Below are positions 35,184 to 45,572 of a DNA stretch of 64,000 nucleotides, one piece after another. Position 1 is the stretch's first letter. Every line of letters starts with the position of its first letter. The position numbers and the translations under genes were made by a program. The stretch covers positions 62,001 through 126,000 of the forward strand of contig CANMEE010000003.1 in NCBI GenBank assembly GCA_947496865.1, read 5' to 3'. Under the pieces are notes generated by a model. The model did no database searches. It was not told the origin of the DNA and saw nothing but the letters and a program-made list of their open reading frames with translations. The DNA comes from an uncultured Sphingomonadaceae bacterium. Lineage in GTDB: Bacteria; Pseudomonadota; Alphaproteobacteria; Sphingomonadales; Sphingomonadaceae.

Positions 35184-35570
35184 TCAACTGAATACGTCAC
35201 CAATATCACTGTCGGCTTTTGGGTCCAGGCCATATTCATTGGTACCATTGTCGCCATCGCTGACAAAAAAGACCAACAGAACGATCCACCCGATGATCAC
35301 GGCAAATATCAGGAGAAACCACCAGCCCGAGCGACCGGTATCGTGCAACCTTCGGACGCTCACGGCAATGCTGGGTATCAACAGAGCTAGACTTACCAAG
35401 CCATTTACCGGACCGTTATCTTCAATGCTGAAACCAAATAGCCCGATGTCTATGGCCGATGCCGCAATCCCAACGAGAATAGAAAACAGAAAGAACATCC
35501 AATATTCTTTGCGTCGCGATCGCCCGTTAAATTCCGCAAACCGTTTGAGCGGAAGCAGCATCCATTCCAT
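35184..35570 (-). CDS. DUF805 membrane protein (second of tandem pair)
   Basis: 128 residues. It starts MEWMLLPLKRFAEFNGRSRRKEYW and ends near DSDIGDVFS, with three hydrophobic segments and the DUF805 motif RRLHDTGRSGWW. DUF805 proteins are small membrane proteins of unknown function (YhaH/YhaI-like). It is a paralogue of the next gene upstream, separated by 38 bases. Confidence 0.88.
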   Translation of the reverse strand: MEWMLLPLKRFAEFNGRSRRKEYWMFFLFSILVGIAASAIDIGLFGFSIEDNGPVNGLVSLALLIPSIAVSVRRLHDTGRSGWWFLLIFAVIIGWIVLLVFFVSDGDNGTNEYGLDPKADSDIGDVFS

Positions 35571-35608
35571 AGAAATTTTCCTAAATTATAGCTTGTTGGA
35601 AAAGATGC

Positions 35609-36028
35609 TTAGTTAAACACATCGCCAACATTATCGCTCATTTTCGGATCGTCGCCAAAACGGTTTTTGCCTTTGGTTCCATCCAAGCACATGAAAACCA
35701 GTACAATGATACCGCCGATATAAGGGATGAAGCCAAGCAGCACGAACCAGCCAGATTTATCCTGATCATGAAAACGGCGCACTTGAACGGCAATAGACGG
35801 GACGATGATAGCCAGAGCATAGAGGCCGAACAAGCCGAACATCAAGCCGCCGCCAAAGGACATGCCACCCGACGCGTCAGGCGAAAATGCGCCCAAGATG
35901 CCGCCAATTATTGCGATCGCGAAAATAATAATCAACTGCAAAAGCGCGAACATCCAATATTCTTTGCGCCGTGACCGTCCGCTAAAATCCGCGTAGCGTT
36001 TCAGCGGCATCAACATCCATTCCATCAT
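35609..36028 (-). CDS. DUF805 membrane protein (first of tandem pair)
   Basis: 139 residues from ATG 36028, with GAGGGGAAAA upstream. The start (MEWMLMPLKRYADFSGRSRRKEYW), RRFHDQDKSGWFVLL and the terminal DNVGDVFN match the neighbour, a tandem duplication of DUF805 genes. The glycine-rich middle loop (GAFSPDASGGMSFGGG) is specific to this copy. A long spacer follows toward DUF4424. Confidence 0.88.
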   Translation of the reverse strand: MMEWMLMPLKRYADFSGRSRRKEYWMFALLQLIIIFAIAIIGGILGAFSPDASGGMSFGGGLMFGLFGLYALAIIVPSIAVQVRRFHDQDKSGWFVLLGFIPYIGGIIVLVFMCLDGTKGKNRFGDDPKMSDNVGDVFN

Positions 36029-36257
36029 TTTTCCCCTCTTCATTGTCTCGAATACGAGCCTAAGCTGCCCAAATTGAAAATCAAGCGTCTATTTCACTGG
36101 GTGAAACATGCCGGCCCTTGCCTTCGCACTTATCCACCGAGAGCTTAAAAATTATCGTCGTTCTTTGGTTAACTATGGCTGATACATATTTGTTCTAAAA
36201 CGTTTTATGCCATGCAAGCATTCGACACTTATTCGCGTCAGATTTTGGAGGGGAGAC

Positions 36258-37259
36258 TCATGGTATATTAAACCAACGGACAATGAGTATTTTCAAATCT
36301 TTTTCGGGTTCGAAATTGGCCTTGGTCACTTCAAATTGCGTGGGTGAAATTTTCCGGACGCCGTCCATGCAGAAACTGACCAGATTTGTGGGTTCCGATT
36401 TGTCGACGACCAATCGGAATTTTTTGATCGGCCCTTTCCAATTGGCGCCAGGCTTCAAGCGATAGTCGAGAAACAGCTCGACATATTGTTCGCGCTTGTC
36501 TTTGCCACGGGCGTTGTAGGTTTTATCGAATCCGGCCGTAAAATTTTCGTCGATGCAGAAAGTTTTCTGGAACCAGTCAAAGCCATAGTCTGGGTCTTTG
36601 CGGGCACGTGCGCTCATGTTACCGCCATTGGTTCCCCCGGTTATCGGTCTATAGCTATGTTCAACGGTGATGGTTTTATTCGCCGGAAAGATCTGTTCGC
36701 GGGTGACGTGGGTGGCGACTGTCCAGTCGGCGTAAATATCAGCGCCGCCTGCTGATTGTTTTATAAAACCTTCGGCGAGATATTTTTCCACTTCCATTTT
36801 GGATAATTTTTTCAGCATTCCGTTAAAATCATAGTCCAGCCAATATTGAATGGGCCAACCCAGCGCATTCAATCTGCTGGTGATATTTTTTCCATGAGCG
36901 GTTGCGATTTGGCGATAGTCCAATTTGACAGGCGTGCCATTTACTTTTGTCTGGAAATCACGATCTTCCCAATCGGGATAGCCTTGATCGCCGAGATAAT
37001 CGGTCAGATCATTGGGAATGTTCGGCAATGGAAAAGATACTAATGTTGTTACGTTTTTATCGGTTGTATTGGTGAACTGGTATTTTACGGTCACGCGTTC
37101 CATCGATAGAAACAACTCTTCGCTGTCCATAGATATCGCATCATTCTGTTGCAGTTCCAGCCCGCCCAGTCCGATGGCAGCGGCACTGTCATTGGCTTTG
37201 GCTGGTGCGGATAAAGCCACAAGGCCGATCACCAATAGCATACCCGACAATCTGTTCAT
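36258..37259 (-). CDS. DUF4424 exported protein
   Basis: 333 residues with a signal peptide ending PAKAN. The segment NDSAAAIGLGGLELQQNDAIS, then KYQFTNTTDKNVTTLVSFPLP and TVATHVTREQIFPANKTI match DUF4424, an exported domain of unknown function. Two late Cys (TFCIDE and SFCMDG) could be linked. It is 17 bases downstream of the MBL-fold gene, in one operon. Confidence 0.85.
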   Translation of the reverse strand: MNRLSGMLLVIGLVALSAPAKANDSAAAIGLGGLELQQNDAISMDSEELFLSMERVTVKYQFTNTTDKNVTTLVSFPLPNIPNDLTDYLGDQGYPDWEDRDFQTKVNGTPVKLDYRQIATAHGKNITSRLNALGWPIQYWLDYDFNGMLKKLSKMEVEKYLAEGFIKQSAGGADIYADWTVATHVTREQIFPANKTITVEHSYRPITGGTNGGNMSARARKDPDYGFDWFQKTFCIDENFTAGFDKTYNARGKDKREQYVELFLDYRLKPGANWKGPIKKFRLVVDKSEPTNLVSFCMDGVRKISPTQFEVTKANFEPEKDLKILIVRWFNIP

Positions 37260-37276
37260 CTGCTATTCTTCCTCGT

Positions 37277-38245
37277 TTATATTGGATGACAGGACAGGTC
37301 ATCGGCCAGCAAAACCGGGCCATTAAAATTCTCAGCAATGGCAGCATTGACTTCGTTTTGAACCTTTACGGCCCGCTGCATATGGTGGGTTAACAATAGA
37401 GTTTGGGTATCCAGTGCGGCCGCCGTTTCCCCGATAGATTGAGGATCACGGTGCAATCCGCGCGGCTGCCCTTCGGCCATGGTAATAGCATTGTGCATTA
37501 CGAGCAGGTCAGGTTTCGTTTCAGATAGTGCTGCCACAAAACTCTCGCTCAGGAAGCTTTGATCTCCGGCGAAAACGACGGTCTTACCCTTGGTACGGAT
37601 GACATAAGCAAGGGCCGGGACATTGAGATGATTAACCGCAATGGCATCAATTTGCAGGCCATCTTTATCCCAGATCCGCTGCAATCCGGTCTTGCTGGCG
37701 TCGATATCCTGCACCATCAAACGGGGTAGTGCCTCATTCTCGTCCAAATAGGGATGAAGATAGCGCAGCGCGCCGCCTTCTTTGCCGACAAGCGCGTCTA
37801 GATATTCGCTGGTTGCGGGAAATTGTGCGTTGCCAGTGGGCCCGGCGATGGTGAGGCCGTCTGTCCGTTTGGCAAAGCCGCCGTTGTTCAGCAAGGCAGG
37901 CAGGCCGCTGGCATGATCGCCATGCAAATGGGTGAGCAGGACGGCGTCATGGTCCTTAAAATCAACAGCGGCTTCTCCATAACGCACGAACGCTCCGCTG
38001 CCAGCATCGATCAGCAACTTGGCTTTGCCGTCGACCCACAGGATATTGCTGGCGCCGGCTCGATGATCATCGGCTATTGGACCGCCGGAGCCTAGCACCT
38101 GCAGGGCGACGGGATTGTCGCGGCACGCGCCACTGCCAACCGCAACCTCGGTATCCGCGGCGGAGTCAGCCGAGCATGACGTAAGCGCGAGAGAGGCTGC
38201 CACGAAGCAGCCCGGGCCAAAAAATCGTTTGATATTTGTGATCAT
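37277..38245 (-). CDS. Exported MBL-fold hydrolase
   Basis: 322 residues from ATG 38245. A signal with lipobox-like LTSC predicts a lipoprotein. The beta-lactamase fold is complete: LLTHLHGDHASGL metal site, the second-site residues in VNHLN and FAGDQ, and TLLLTHH near the end. It resembles RNase Z-type/arylsulfatase-like MBL hydrolases. Location outside the cytoplasm makes a small-molecule ester or phosphodiester substrate likely. It precedes DUF4424 in the same transcript. Confidence 0.82.
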   Translation of the reverse strand: MITNIKRFFGPGCFVAASLALTSCSADSAADTEVAVGSGACRDNPVALQVLGSGGPIADDHRAGASNILWVDGKAKLLIDAGSGAFVRYGEAAVDFKDHDAVLLTHLHGDHASGLPALLNNGGFAKRTDGLTIAGPTGNAQFPATSEYLDALVGKEGGALRYLHPYLDENEALPRLMVQDIDASKTGLQRIWDKDGLQIDAIAVNHLNVPALAYVIRTKGKTVVFAGDQSFLSESFVAALSETKPDLLVMHNAITMAEGQPRGLHRDPQSIGETAAALDTQTLLLTHHMQRAVKVQNEVNAAIAENFNGPVLLADDLSCHPI

Positions 38246-38292
38246 GCGCTGATGATGATCTATCACAGCGCATGATGCAACAATTGTCGCGC

Positions 38293-40110
38293 TTAAGCCG
38301 CTTCCGCTTTCCGTGACGCTTTCTTGCGATCGTTGGGATCGAGATAGCGTTTGCGCAGGCGGATGTTTTTCGGTGTCACTTCGACCAGTTCATCATTGTC
38401 GATATAGGCAATCGCCTGTTCCAAAGTCATGACCTTTGGTGTGGTCAACCGGATCGCGTCTTCCTTGCCCGAGACACGGAAGTTGGTCAGCGCTTTTGAC
38501 TTCATCGGATTGACATCGAGATCGCCTGGCTTGGCATTTTCGCCAATGATCATGCCTTCGTAAACGGGTGTTTGTGCACCAATGAACATGATGCCACGTT
38601 CTTCGAGCATGTTCAGTGCATAAGCTGCTGTAGAGCCGGTGCCGTTTGATACCAGCACGCCAACCGGGCGGCCTTCGATAACGCCTTTATATTCGCCATA
38701 TTTTTCGAACAGGCGGTTCATCAGGCCGGTGCCGCGTGTGTCGGACAGAAATTCACCATGATAACCGATCAGGCCACGAGAAGGGGCAGAGAAGGTCAGG
38801 CGCGTCTTGCCTGCGCCAGAGGGGCGCTGTTCGGTCAATTCCGCTTTACGGCGCTGCATTTTGGAAACGACGGTGCTGGCATATTCATCATCCACATCGA
38901 TGACGACTGTTTCATAAGGTTCCTGACGTTTGCCGTCTTCTTCCCGATAGAGAACACGTGGACGGGAAATGCCAAGCTCAAAACCTTCGCGGCGCATCGT
39001 TTCGATAAGCACGCCTAGCTGCAGCTCGCCACGACCGGCCACTTCAAAACTGTCGCGGTCTTCGCTCTCGGTCACTTTAATGGCGACGTTGGATTCTGCT
39101 TCACGGGCAAGGCGGTCGCGAATGACGCGGCTTGTAACTTTGTCGCCTTCACGACCTGCAACCGGACTGTCGTTCACTGCAAAGCGCATTGACAAGGTTG
39201 GCGGATCAATCGGCTGCGCTGCAATTGGCTCGGTGACGGAAATATCACAAATTGTATTGGACACCGTGGCATCGGTAAGGCCGGCGAGAGAAATAATATC
39301 GCCTGCCTTTGCGCTTTCCACCGGTACACGTTCCAGACCGTTAAACGCCATGATTTTGGTCGCACGGCCGGTTTCTACAACCTTGCCGTCCATATCGATC
39401 GCGTGGATCGGCATGTTAATGTCGATTTTGCCGCTCTCGACTTTACCGGTCAATATACGACCAACGAAATTGTCGCGGTCGAGCAGGGTTACGAGGAACT
39501 TAAATTCAGCATCGGGATCAACGTCAGGCTCTGGCACATGCTCGACAATCTTGTCGAACAATGGGGACAGATCGCCTTCACGTACGTCCGGAGTGTCGCC
39601 GGCATAGCCATTTCGGCCGCTGGCGAAGAGTGTCGGGAAATCAAGCTGCTCGTCATTGGCGTCGAGATTGACGAATAGGTCAAATACTTCGTCGAGCACT
39701 TCTTCCGCCCGGCCGTCGGGTCGGTCAATTTTGTTGACGACTACGATTGGCTTAAGGCCCAGGGCCAGCGCTTTACCGGTCACAAATTTCGTCTGTGGCA
39801 TGGCGCCTTCAGCACTATCGACGAGCAAAATAACGCCATCGACCATAGAAAGAATGCGTTCTACTTCGCCGCCAAAGTCGGCATGGCCCGGGGTATCAAC
39901 AATATTGATCCGCGTGCCTTTCCACTCAACACTCGTACACTTTGCAAGAATCGTGATGCCGCGTTCTTTTTCCAGATCGTTGCTGTCCATCGCGCGTTCT
40001 TCGACACGCTCATTGTCACGGAACGTTCCGGATTGGCGGAAAAGCTGGTCCACAAGGGTGGTTTTGCCGTGATCAACGTGCGCGATGATAGCGATATTGC
40101 GAAGAGCCAT
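38293..40110 (-). CDS. typA: Translational GTPase TypA/BipA
   Basis: 605 residues from ATG 40110 (MALRNIAII); upstream in-frame codons run into the divergent gene's region and are not conserved. GTP-binding motifs are [21 protein letters not shown] and NKID. The EF-G-like domains follow, with [14 protein letters not shown] and TRGTG near the C-terminus. TypA binds ribosomes and aids 50S assembly and stress or cold growth. Length is normal. The glycosyltransferase gene is divergent. Confidence 0.97.
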   Translation of the reverse strand: MALRNIAIIAHVDHGKTTLVDQLFRQSGTFRDNERVEERAMDSNDLEKERGITILAKCTSVEWKGTRINIVDTPGHADFGGEVERILSMVDGVILLVDSAEGAMPQTKFVTGKALALGLKPIVVVNKIDRPDGRAEEVLDEVFDLFVNLDANDEQLDFPTLFASGRNGYAGDTPDVREGDLSPLFDKIVEHVPEPDVDPDAEFKFLVTLLDRDNFVGRILTGKVESGKIDINMPIHAIDMDGKVVETGRATKIMAFNGLERVPVESAKAGDIISLAGLTDATVSNTICDISVTEPIAAQPIDPPTLSMRFAVNDSPVAGREGDKVTSRVIRDRLAREAESNVAIKVTESEDRDSFEVAGRGELQLGVLIETMRREGFELGISRPRVLYREEDGKRQEPYETVVIDVDDEYASTVVSKMQRRKAELTEQRPSGAGKTRLTFSAPSRGLIGYHGEFLSDTRGTGLMNRLFEKYGEYKGVIEGRPVGVLVSNGTGSTAAYALNMLEERGIMFIGAQTPVYEGMIIGENAKPGDLDVNPMKSKALTNFRVSGKEDAIRLTTPKVMTLEQAIAYIDNDELVEVTPKNIRLRKRYLDPNDRKKASRKAEAA

Positions 40111-40316
40111 TATAAATTCTGCCGTAAAGAGAGGAAAGGGGGCTTGTCTGCCACGCCTTATGTTGCGTGCGCCCTTAACCTGTTTTGTGCTGCGCCGCAA
40201 CATCAGAAACCCGCTTTGATTTTGTCTATCGCTGTAACATGAAAATATTATAGGCGTTTTTCGAATAGATAGGCTAAAAATCCACAGCCCTATGTCGGTC
40301 ATAATATAGATTGAAA

Positions 40317-41207
40317 ATGAAAATTGAGAACCCGTCATCGGTTAATCAAGATATTCCAGTCGTTACTATCGTAATGCCTATCTATAATGGCGCGCGCTAT
40401 CTAGGCAGTGCGATCTATTCGGTTTTGCGGCAGCAATATTCCGATTGGGAGCTAATCTGTATTGACGATGCGTCTACGGACGGAAGCGGCGCGATCATTG
40501 CGCGTCATGCCGCAGAAGACTTGAGAATTCGGCATCTGACCAATGACCGGAATATGGGACTGCCCGCAACGCTTAATCGCGGCTTTTTGAAAGCGCGAGG
40601 AGAGCTCCATAGCTGGACCAGCGATGACAATATTATGCGGCCCAACATGATCGCAAAACTTGTGGCGGAATTGGACGCTAAGCCTGAGGCAGATATTGTT
40701 TACGCTGGTTATAGTGTGATTGATGACGCGGAGAATATTCTGCGTTACGTCTCGCCATCGCCGATCGAGGAGCGCTGGTTCGGTAATCCGGTTGGGGCCG
40801 CCTTTCTCTATCGCCGCCATGTTACGGAAGCGCTGGGCGGATATGATGAACAGCTTTTTGGCGCGGAGGATTATGACTATTGGCTGCGTGCGGCGCATCA
40901 ATTCCAAATGGTGCCCGTGGATAGCGATCTTTATCTTTATCGCCGGCACGACCGCAGCCTGACCGATCAGCGGAGCAAAGATATCCGGCAACTGGTATCG
41001 AAAGTGCTGCTGCGAGAACTGGATCATGTCGATGATAAAACCTTGCGCGCCAAAGCGCTTGTCCATCGGATATTGTCTGATTGGTATTATTTTGATGTCA
41101 GGCTGCTGCTCAAGGCTTTGGCAAGCGACCCGTGGACCGTATTCAAAGCATCGCCCCAGCTGTTGAAAGATCTGATGCGTGCGATTGTGCATCGGATCAG
41201 GTCTTAG
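40317..41207 (+). CDS. Family 2 glycosyltransferase
   Basis: 296 residues from ATG 40317 (TTG 40311 is the alternative). The GT-A fold shows VTIVMPIYNGARYLGSAIYS, CIDDASTDGS, NMGLPATLNRGF and SDDNIMRPN, with EDYDYWLR as the likely catalytic-region acid. It transfers a sugar in surface or exopolysaccharide synthesis. There is no visible transporter or polymerase partner, so the acceptor is unknown. Confidence 0.9.
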   Translation: MKIENPSSVNQDIPVVTIVMPIYNGARYLGSAIYSVLRQQYSDWELICIDDASTDGSGAIIARHAAEDLRIRHLTNDRNMGLPATLNRGFLKARGELHSWTSDDNIMRPNMIAKLVAELDAKPEADIVYAGYSVIDDAENILRYVSPSPIEERWFGNPVGAAFLYRRHVTEALGGYDEQLFGAEDYDYWLRAAHQFQMVPVDSDLYLYRRHDRSLTDQRSKDIRQLVSKVLLRELDHVDDKTLRAKALVHRILSDWYYFDVRLLLKALASDPWTVFKASPQLLKDLMRAIVHRIRS

Positions 41208-41353
41208 ACATTGTTTACAGTCCGCTCTGGTTCAAGGTTGCAGTTGGTAACTACTGAGATCAGCAGAGAGATGCATGTTCTTGTGATCACTCTCTAAATA
41301 TCCGTTTCTTGGACTTGCGTCAGATAGCGCGCTGGAGCATTGGCGAAGGCGCA

Positions 41354-42313
41354 ATGCAGACTGTAAGAATGATTTTAGCCGATAAGTTTATCTGGCTGCT
41401 CGGAACTTGTGTCCTTCTGGCGACGTTACTTCCAGTGAGTGGGCCGGCTCAACCTATTGCAGCCTTTGGCGTAACAGCAGGCATTTTCTGGATATTTCTG
41501 CTTCACGGAATTCGGCTCGATCGGCAGGAAGTGGTTGCGGGCTTTCGCAATTGGCGCCTGCAATCGGCTGTGTTTGGATTTGTTTTCGGTGCTATGGTTT
41601 TAGCCGGGCTCGTTCTGTCGCATGTTTTGGACGGGTATATTGCGCCTTTGATTGCGGTCGGTTTCTTATATCTCGGATGTCTACCGTCTACGATCCAATC
41701 GGCAGCGAGCTATACCGCCATCGCCAAAGGCAATGTCGGCGCGTCGGTGGTTGCGGCGGCGACCGTCAATTTATCATCCATAATTATCACACCGGTCTTT
41801 TTCGCGTTGCTGGTGAGTTCTGTTGGTATTGTGATTACCGGCGCTTCTTTTGTGAAAATCATGACGATGCTGTTGTTACCGTTTGTGATTGGCCAACTGA
41901 TCCAGAGTTGGGCACGCCCTTGGGTGGCGCGGCATAAGGGCATAGTGGGATGGTCAGATAAAATTGCGATTAGCTTAGCCGTCTATGTTGCTTTTTCTGG
42001 CGCGGTCGTGGCGGGCATATGGCAGCAAGTACCGGGTGACCAATTCCTGATCATTGCGGCCGCAATTGCCGCGCTGTTGATCTTTGCTTTTGGTGGCGCT
42101 TGGTTGTTGGGCGGTGTCGCGGGCTTTGTGATAAATGATCGCAAGGCCTTGCTATTTGGTGGCGCGCAAAAAAGCATCGCGGTTGGCGCGCCGCTGGCGG
42201 CTATTTTATTTCCACCAGAAGCCGCCGGTTTCGTTCTGATCCCGCTATTACTTTACCATTTATCCAGCCTAGTGCTGTCAGCACCATTGGCAGTCCATTT
42301 GTCGAAACCCTAA
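41354..42313 (+). CDS. SBF-like (bile acid:sodium symporter type) transporter
   Basis: 319 residues from ATG 41354 (GAAGG at about -9); a TTG at 41309 is the alternative. About nine to ten hydrophobic segments. LYLGCLPSTIQSAASYTAIAKGN and LLFGGAQKSIAVGAPLAAILFP are the SBF_like (PF13593-type) signatures, related to the sodium/bile acid symporters and YfeH. Its stop overlaps the ABC permease stop by four bases, tail to tail. Substrate unknown. Confidence 0.88.
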   Translation: MQTVRMILADKFIWLLGTCVLLATLLPVSGPAQPIAAFGVTAGIFWIFLLHGIRLDRQEVVAGFRNWRLQSAVFGFVFGAMVLAGLVLSHVLDGYIAPLIAVGFLYLGCLPSTIQSAASYTAIAKGNVGASVVAAATVNLSSIIITPVFFALLVSSVGIVITGASFVKIMTMLLLPFVIGQLIQSWARPWVARHKGIVGWSDKIAISLAVYVAFSGAVVAGIWQQVPGDQFLIIAAAIAALLIFAFGGAWLLGGVAGFVINDRKALLFGGAQKSIAVGAPLAAILFPPEAAGFVLIPLLLYHLSSLVLSAPLAVHLSKP

Positions 42314-44817
42314 AGCTCGCGCAAGGCCCGGGCAGGTTTCGCCGATAGAACCGGGATTGATCCCAGCAGCCCGATGCCCAAAGTAACCACTGCACCCAGA
42401 GCTAATGTGATCATGACCACGCCCCAATCAGGCTGCCAGGTAAATTCGAAAATCTGCGTGATGACAAACCAGCCGGCAAGCAAACCAAGACCCAAAGCAA
42501 CAGTCGACAAAAGCAAAGCGAGCACCGCATATTCAATCGCTTGTGCCGACAGGATTTGTGTCCGTGTCGCGCCGAGTAGCTTTAGGATGACGCTGTCATA
42601 AACCCGCGATTGGCGAGAGGCCGCAATGGCCCCGATCAGCACAGCAATGCCGGAAAAAATGGCTATCGAAGCAGCAGAGGCAATGGCGGTCGCCATTTGA
42701 TCCAATATCGTGCCGATTTGCGACGCAATTTCCTTGACCTTCACCATGGAAATAGATGGGAATTCGCGCGGCAAGGACCCGAGCAAGCCGTCTTCTTTGG
42801 TCTCATCCAGCTGGATAGTAGCCGCCACATTATGCGGGGTGTTGGCCAGCACATTGGGCGGGAATACAAGCACATAGTTAAAGCCGAAATTGCGCCAGTT
42901 GATCTTGCGCAGCGATGCGACGGTGGTTTTAATCTCAACACCCAGCAGGCTGACGGTCAGGCTGTCACCAACGTTCAGTCCCAGCGCAGCAGCCTGCTCT
43001 GAATCGACCGACACCAAAGGCGGACCGTCATATCCGGTCGGCCACCATTCGCCCTCAGTAATCTCGCTGCCTTCCGGCAGTTCCGCGCTGTAGGTCAGGC
43101 CGCGGTCGCCGCGTAACACCCATGCGCCTTCGGGAATGGTCTCTAGTTCAGAGACGATCTGGCCGCCATATTCTGTAATGATACCGCGCAAGGTGGGGAC
43201 GATGTTGATTTCCGCCTCGGGCGCACTTGCGTTGACTTGGATTTTAAATTCATCAGCCCGTTCCACCGGAATATCGAGAACGAAGAAATTCGGGGCTCGT
43301 TGGGGAACGCTCAGACGGATTTCATTGGTCAGGCTGGTCTGGATAGCAGCCAGCGTGGCAAACAGTGTAAGGCCAAGGCCCAAAGCAACAACCAACTGGC
43401 CGGTTTGTGCGCCGGGGCGATGGAGATTGGTTAAGGCCAGTCGCAGCAATGGCTGTTTCGGGCGTGGCGCCTTACTCGCGAGCCATCGGATCAACGTACC
43501 GAGCAGGGCGAGCAGCATTAATATGCCTAGTGCAGCGCCGATAAAAGCCAGCGAAAATAACGGTTCCCGCCCACTGCCGACGGCCAGCGCGATGATGGCG
43601 GCGATAGCAAGCGTAACTGCCACCCATGTCGGCTTGTCAATCTGACGCCATGACCGGGTTTCGCCGCGAAATAGACCGGCAGCCGGGATCAGCTTAGCGC
43701 GAGCCAGCGGCGGTAGGGCAAAGATAATCGCGATCAGCAGGCCATAAGCGGCGCTGACGATTAGCGGTAATGGATAGAGCGCAAATTCCGGTTTAATGGG
43801 TAAGACATCGCCAGCGACTTCGATAATGATCAGGGGCGCAAGTGCTCCTATGATTAAACCCGCCGAGATGGCGACCAAGGCAACGGCCAAAATCTGGAAC
43901 ATATAAATGCGGAAAACCATGGCGCTGTCTGCGCCCAATATTTTCAACGTCGCGATCGCGCCCTGCTTCCCACGCAGATAAGAGGCGACGCCATTGCCGA
44001 CGCCGATGCCCGCAATAACCAGTGATGCAAGGCCGACGAGCGTTAAAAACTGCCCCATGCGTTCGATGAAGCGGCGCGTACTGGGCGCGCCATTGTCGCG
44101 GGTTTTAACCTCCCACGCGGCATTTTTATATTGCGTTTCCAACTGGTCACCCAATTCGGCAGGGTCCACCGTTGCGGGTAATTTCAAGCGATACTTGCTT
44201 TGGAACAGGCTGCCAGGTTGAATCAGGTTGGTGGCGCGCAGGCTTTTCAGTGACGTTATCGCCACGGGGCCAAGCGATAGGCCTTCGCTCAACCGGTCCG
44301 GTTCATCACCAATGACCCCGGTGACGGTAAATGCCGCTTCGCCAAATTCGATTGTATCGCCGACTTTTAAGGAAAGGCGCTGGATGAGAGCGGGGGTCAC
44401 GTAAATATCATTGCTGCCCAGAGGCGGCGCGATGGTTCCATCTTCCAGCGTGAAATCACCATAAAGCGGGTACGGGGCATCGACGCCCTTCAACTCGACC
44501 AATTGCGTGTCGCTGCCATCGGGCAATCGCGCCATAGCTTGCATGCGCAGGGTTTCAGACAGCTCGCCAGTGGCATTGAGCGCTTCGCGCTCGGCTGGTG
44601 TCGCTTCGCGTTGCGCCACTGAAATTTCGAGATCGCCACCCAAGATAGATTGGCCACGATTGGCGAGTTCGTCGGTGATAGCGCTGGTTAGGCTGCCGAT
44701 GGCCGCCAGCGTAGCTACACCGAGAAACAGGCAAACGATAAGCAGGCGCAGACCCACAAATCGTCCGCGCAGATCGCGCCGAGCAATGGTCCAGGCTTTG
44801 GAAAGGTTAGCGCTCAT
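42310..44817 (-). CDS. ybbP: ABC transporter permease, YbbP type
   Basis: 835 residues. Two FtsX-type permease units are seen, with helices near residues 20-42, 260-430, 480 and 700-830, and a large extracytoplasmic domain between. It begins WTIARRDLRGRFVGLRLLIVC. It pairs with the ATPase that overlaps its start (ATGA). In many proteobacteria ybbA-ybbP sit divergent to a GDSL esterase, as here. The role is thought to be in envelope lipid or lipoprotein handling, not proven. Confidence 0.88.
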   Translation of the reverse strand: MSANLSKAWTIARRDLRGRFVGLRLLIVCLFLGVATLAAIGSLTSAITDELANRGQSILGGDLEISVAQREATPAEREALNATGELSETLRMQAMARLPDGSDTQLVELKGVDAPYPLYGDFTLEDGTIAPPLGSNDIYVTPALIQRLSLKVGDTIEFGEAAFTVTGVIGDEPDRLSEGLSLGPVAITSLKSLRATNLIQPGSLFQSKYRLKLPATVDPAELGDQLETQYKNAAWEVKTRDNGAPSTRRFIERMGQFLTLVGLASLVIAGIGVGNGVASYLRGKQGAIATLKILGADSAMVFRIYMFQILAVALVAISAGLIIGALAPLIIIEVAGDVLPIKPEFALYPLPLIVSAAYGLLIAIIFALPPLARAKLIPAAGLFRGETRSWRQIDKPTWVAVTLAIAAIIALAVGSGREPLFSLAFIGAALGILMLLALLGTLIRWLASKAPRPKQPLLRLALTNLHRPGAQTGQLVVALGLGLTLFATLAAIQTSLTNEIRLSVPQRAPNFFVLDIPVERADEFKIQVNASAPEAEINIVPTLRGIITEYGGQIVSELETIPEGAWVLRGDRGLTYSAELPEGSEITEGEWWPTGYDGPPLVSVDSEQAAALGLNVGDSLTVSLLGVEIKTTVASLRKINWRNFGFNYVLVFPPNVLANTPHNVAATIQLDETKEDGLLGSLPREFPSISMVKVKEIASQIGTILDQMATAIASAASIAIFSGIAVLIGAIAASRQSRVYDSVILKLLGATRTQILSAQAIEYAVLALLLSTVALGLGLLAGWFVITQIFEFTWQPDWGVVMITLALGAVVTLGIGLLGSIPVLSAKPARALREL

Positions 44818-45554
44818 GATTGTGTAAGCTTTTGGCCGCTATCTTTCTCGATCATGCCGTCACGCAGCTCGATGATCCGGTCGCAACGTTTGGCGAGTTC
44901 CGGGTCATGCGTAATCATCAGCAAAGTCGCGTTGCTCGCTTTCTGGCGCTCAAACAACAGTTCAATAATTATCTCGCCTGTTGCCCCATCCAGATTGCCG
45001 GTGGGTTCATCGGCAAAGATGATCGAAGGACGCGAAGCCATGGCCCGTGCAATAGCGACCCGCTGTTGCTCGCCGCCAGACAATTGGGTTGGATAGTGAC
45101 CAAGCCGATCACCGAGGCCAACCGCTTCTAATTCTTTTGCCGCGATGTCAAAAGGATCAACCTGACCATCCAATTCCAATGGCACAGCAACATTTTCCAG
45201 TGCGCTCATCGTTGGCAGCAAATGAAAGGCTTGCAAAACAATGCCAACCCGTCCGCGGCGCGCAATAGCCAGTTCATCCTCGTTCATCGTACCAAAATCG
45301 GCGCCAGCGATATTCACGGTCCCGCCGGTCGCGCGCTCTAAACCTGATAATATAGCCATTAAGGATGACTTTCCGGACCCCGATGGCCCCAGTAGGGCAA
45401 CCGTTGTTCCGGAATCAATTGAGAGATTAATACCACCTAATATATCAACCCTTGCATCGCCATCTCCCAAAGACAGGGTGACATTTTGTGCTTCAATAGC
45501 AATATGGGGTTTGATATTTGCGGCGTCGCTGGTTGCGGCGGTTTTTTGTAACAT
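44814..45554 (-). CDS. ybbA: ABC transporter ATPase, YbbA type
   Basis: 246 residues from ATG 45554. Walker A is GPSGSGKS, the signature LSGGEQQR, Walker B IIFADEPTGNLDG, and the switch His THDPELA. It belongs to the LolD/MacB-like export group and pairs with the permease. The start leaves only 18 bases to the divergent esterase start, and no ribosome site is visible before it, so a leaderless start or a later one is possible. Confidence 0.92.
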   Translation of the reverse strand: MLQKTAATSDAANIKPHIAIEAQNVTLSLGDGDARVDILGGINLSIDSGTTVALLGPSGSGKSSLMAILSGLERATGGTVNIAGADFGTMNEDELAIARRGRVGIVLQAFHLLPTMSALENVAVPLELDGQVDPFDIAAKELEAVGLGDRLGHYPTQLSGGEQQRVAIARAMASRPSIIFADEPTGNLDGATGEIIIELLFERQKASNATLLMITHDPELAKRCDRIIELRDGMIEKDSGQKLTQS

Positions 45555-45572
45555 GGTGGGAAGGTGTATCCG

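Noticed and set aside
36241..36270. Strong Shine-Dalgarno-like GGAGGGGAG followed by ATG and a stop after three codons
   Set aside because: The sequence is the complement of the DUF4424 end; the mini-frame is probably coincidence.
38969..39607. Plus-strand frame opposite typA (212 codons)
   Set aside because: Ser/Arg-rich shadow of a conserved GTPase gene.
40452..41192. Minus-strand frame opposite the glycosyltransferase
   Set aside because: No domain, and the plus-strand GT-A motifs are complete.
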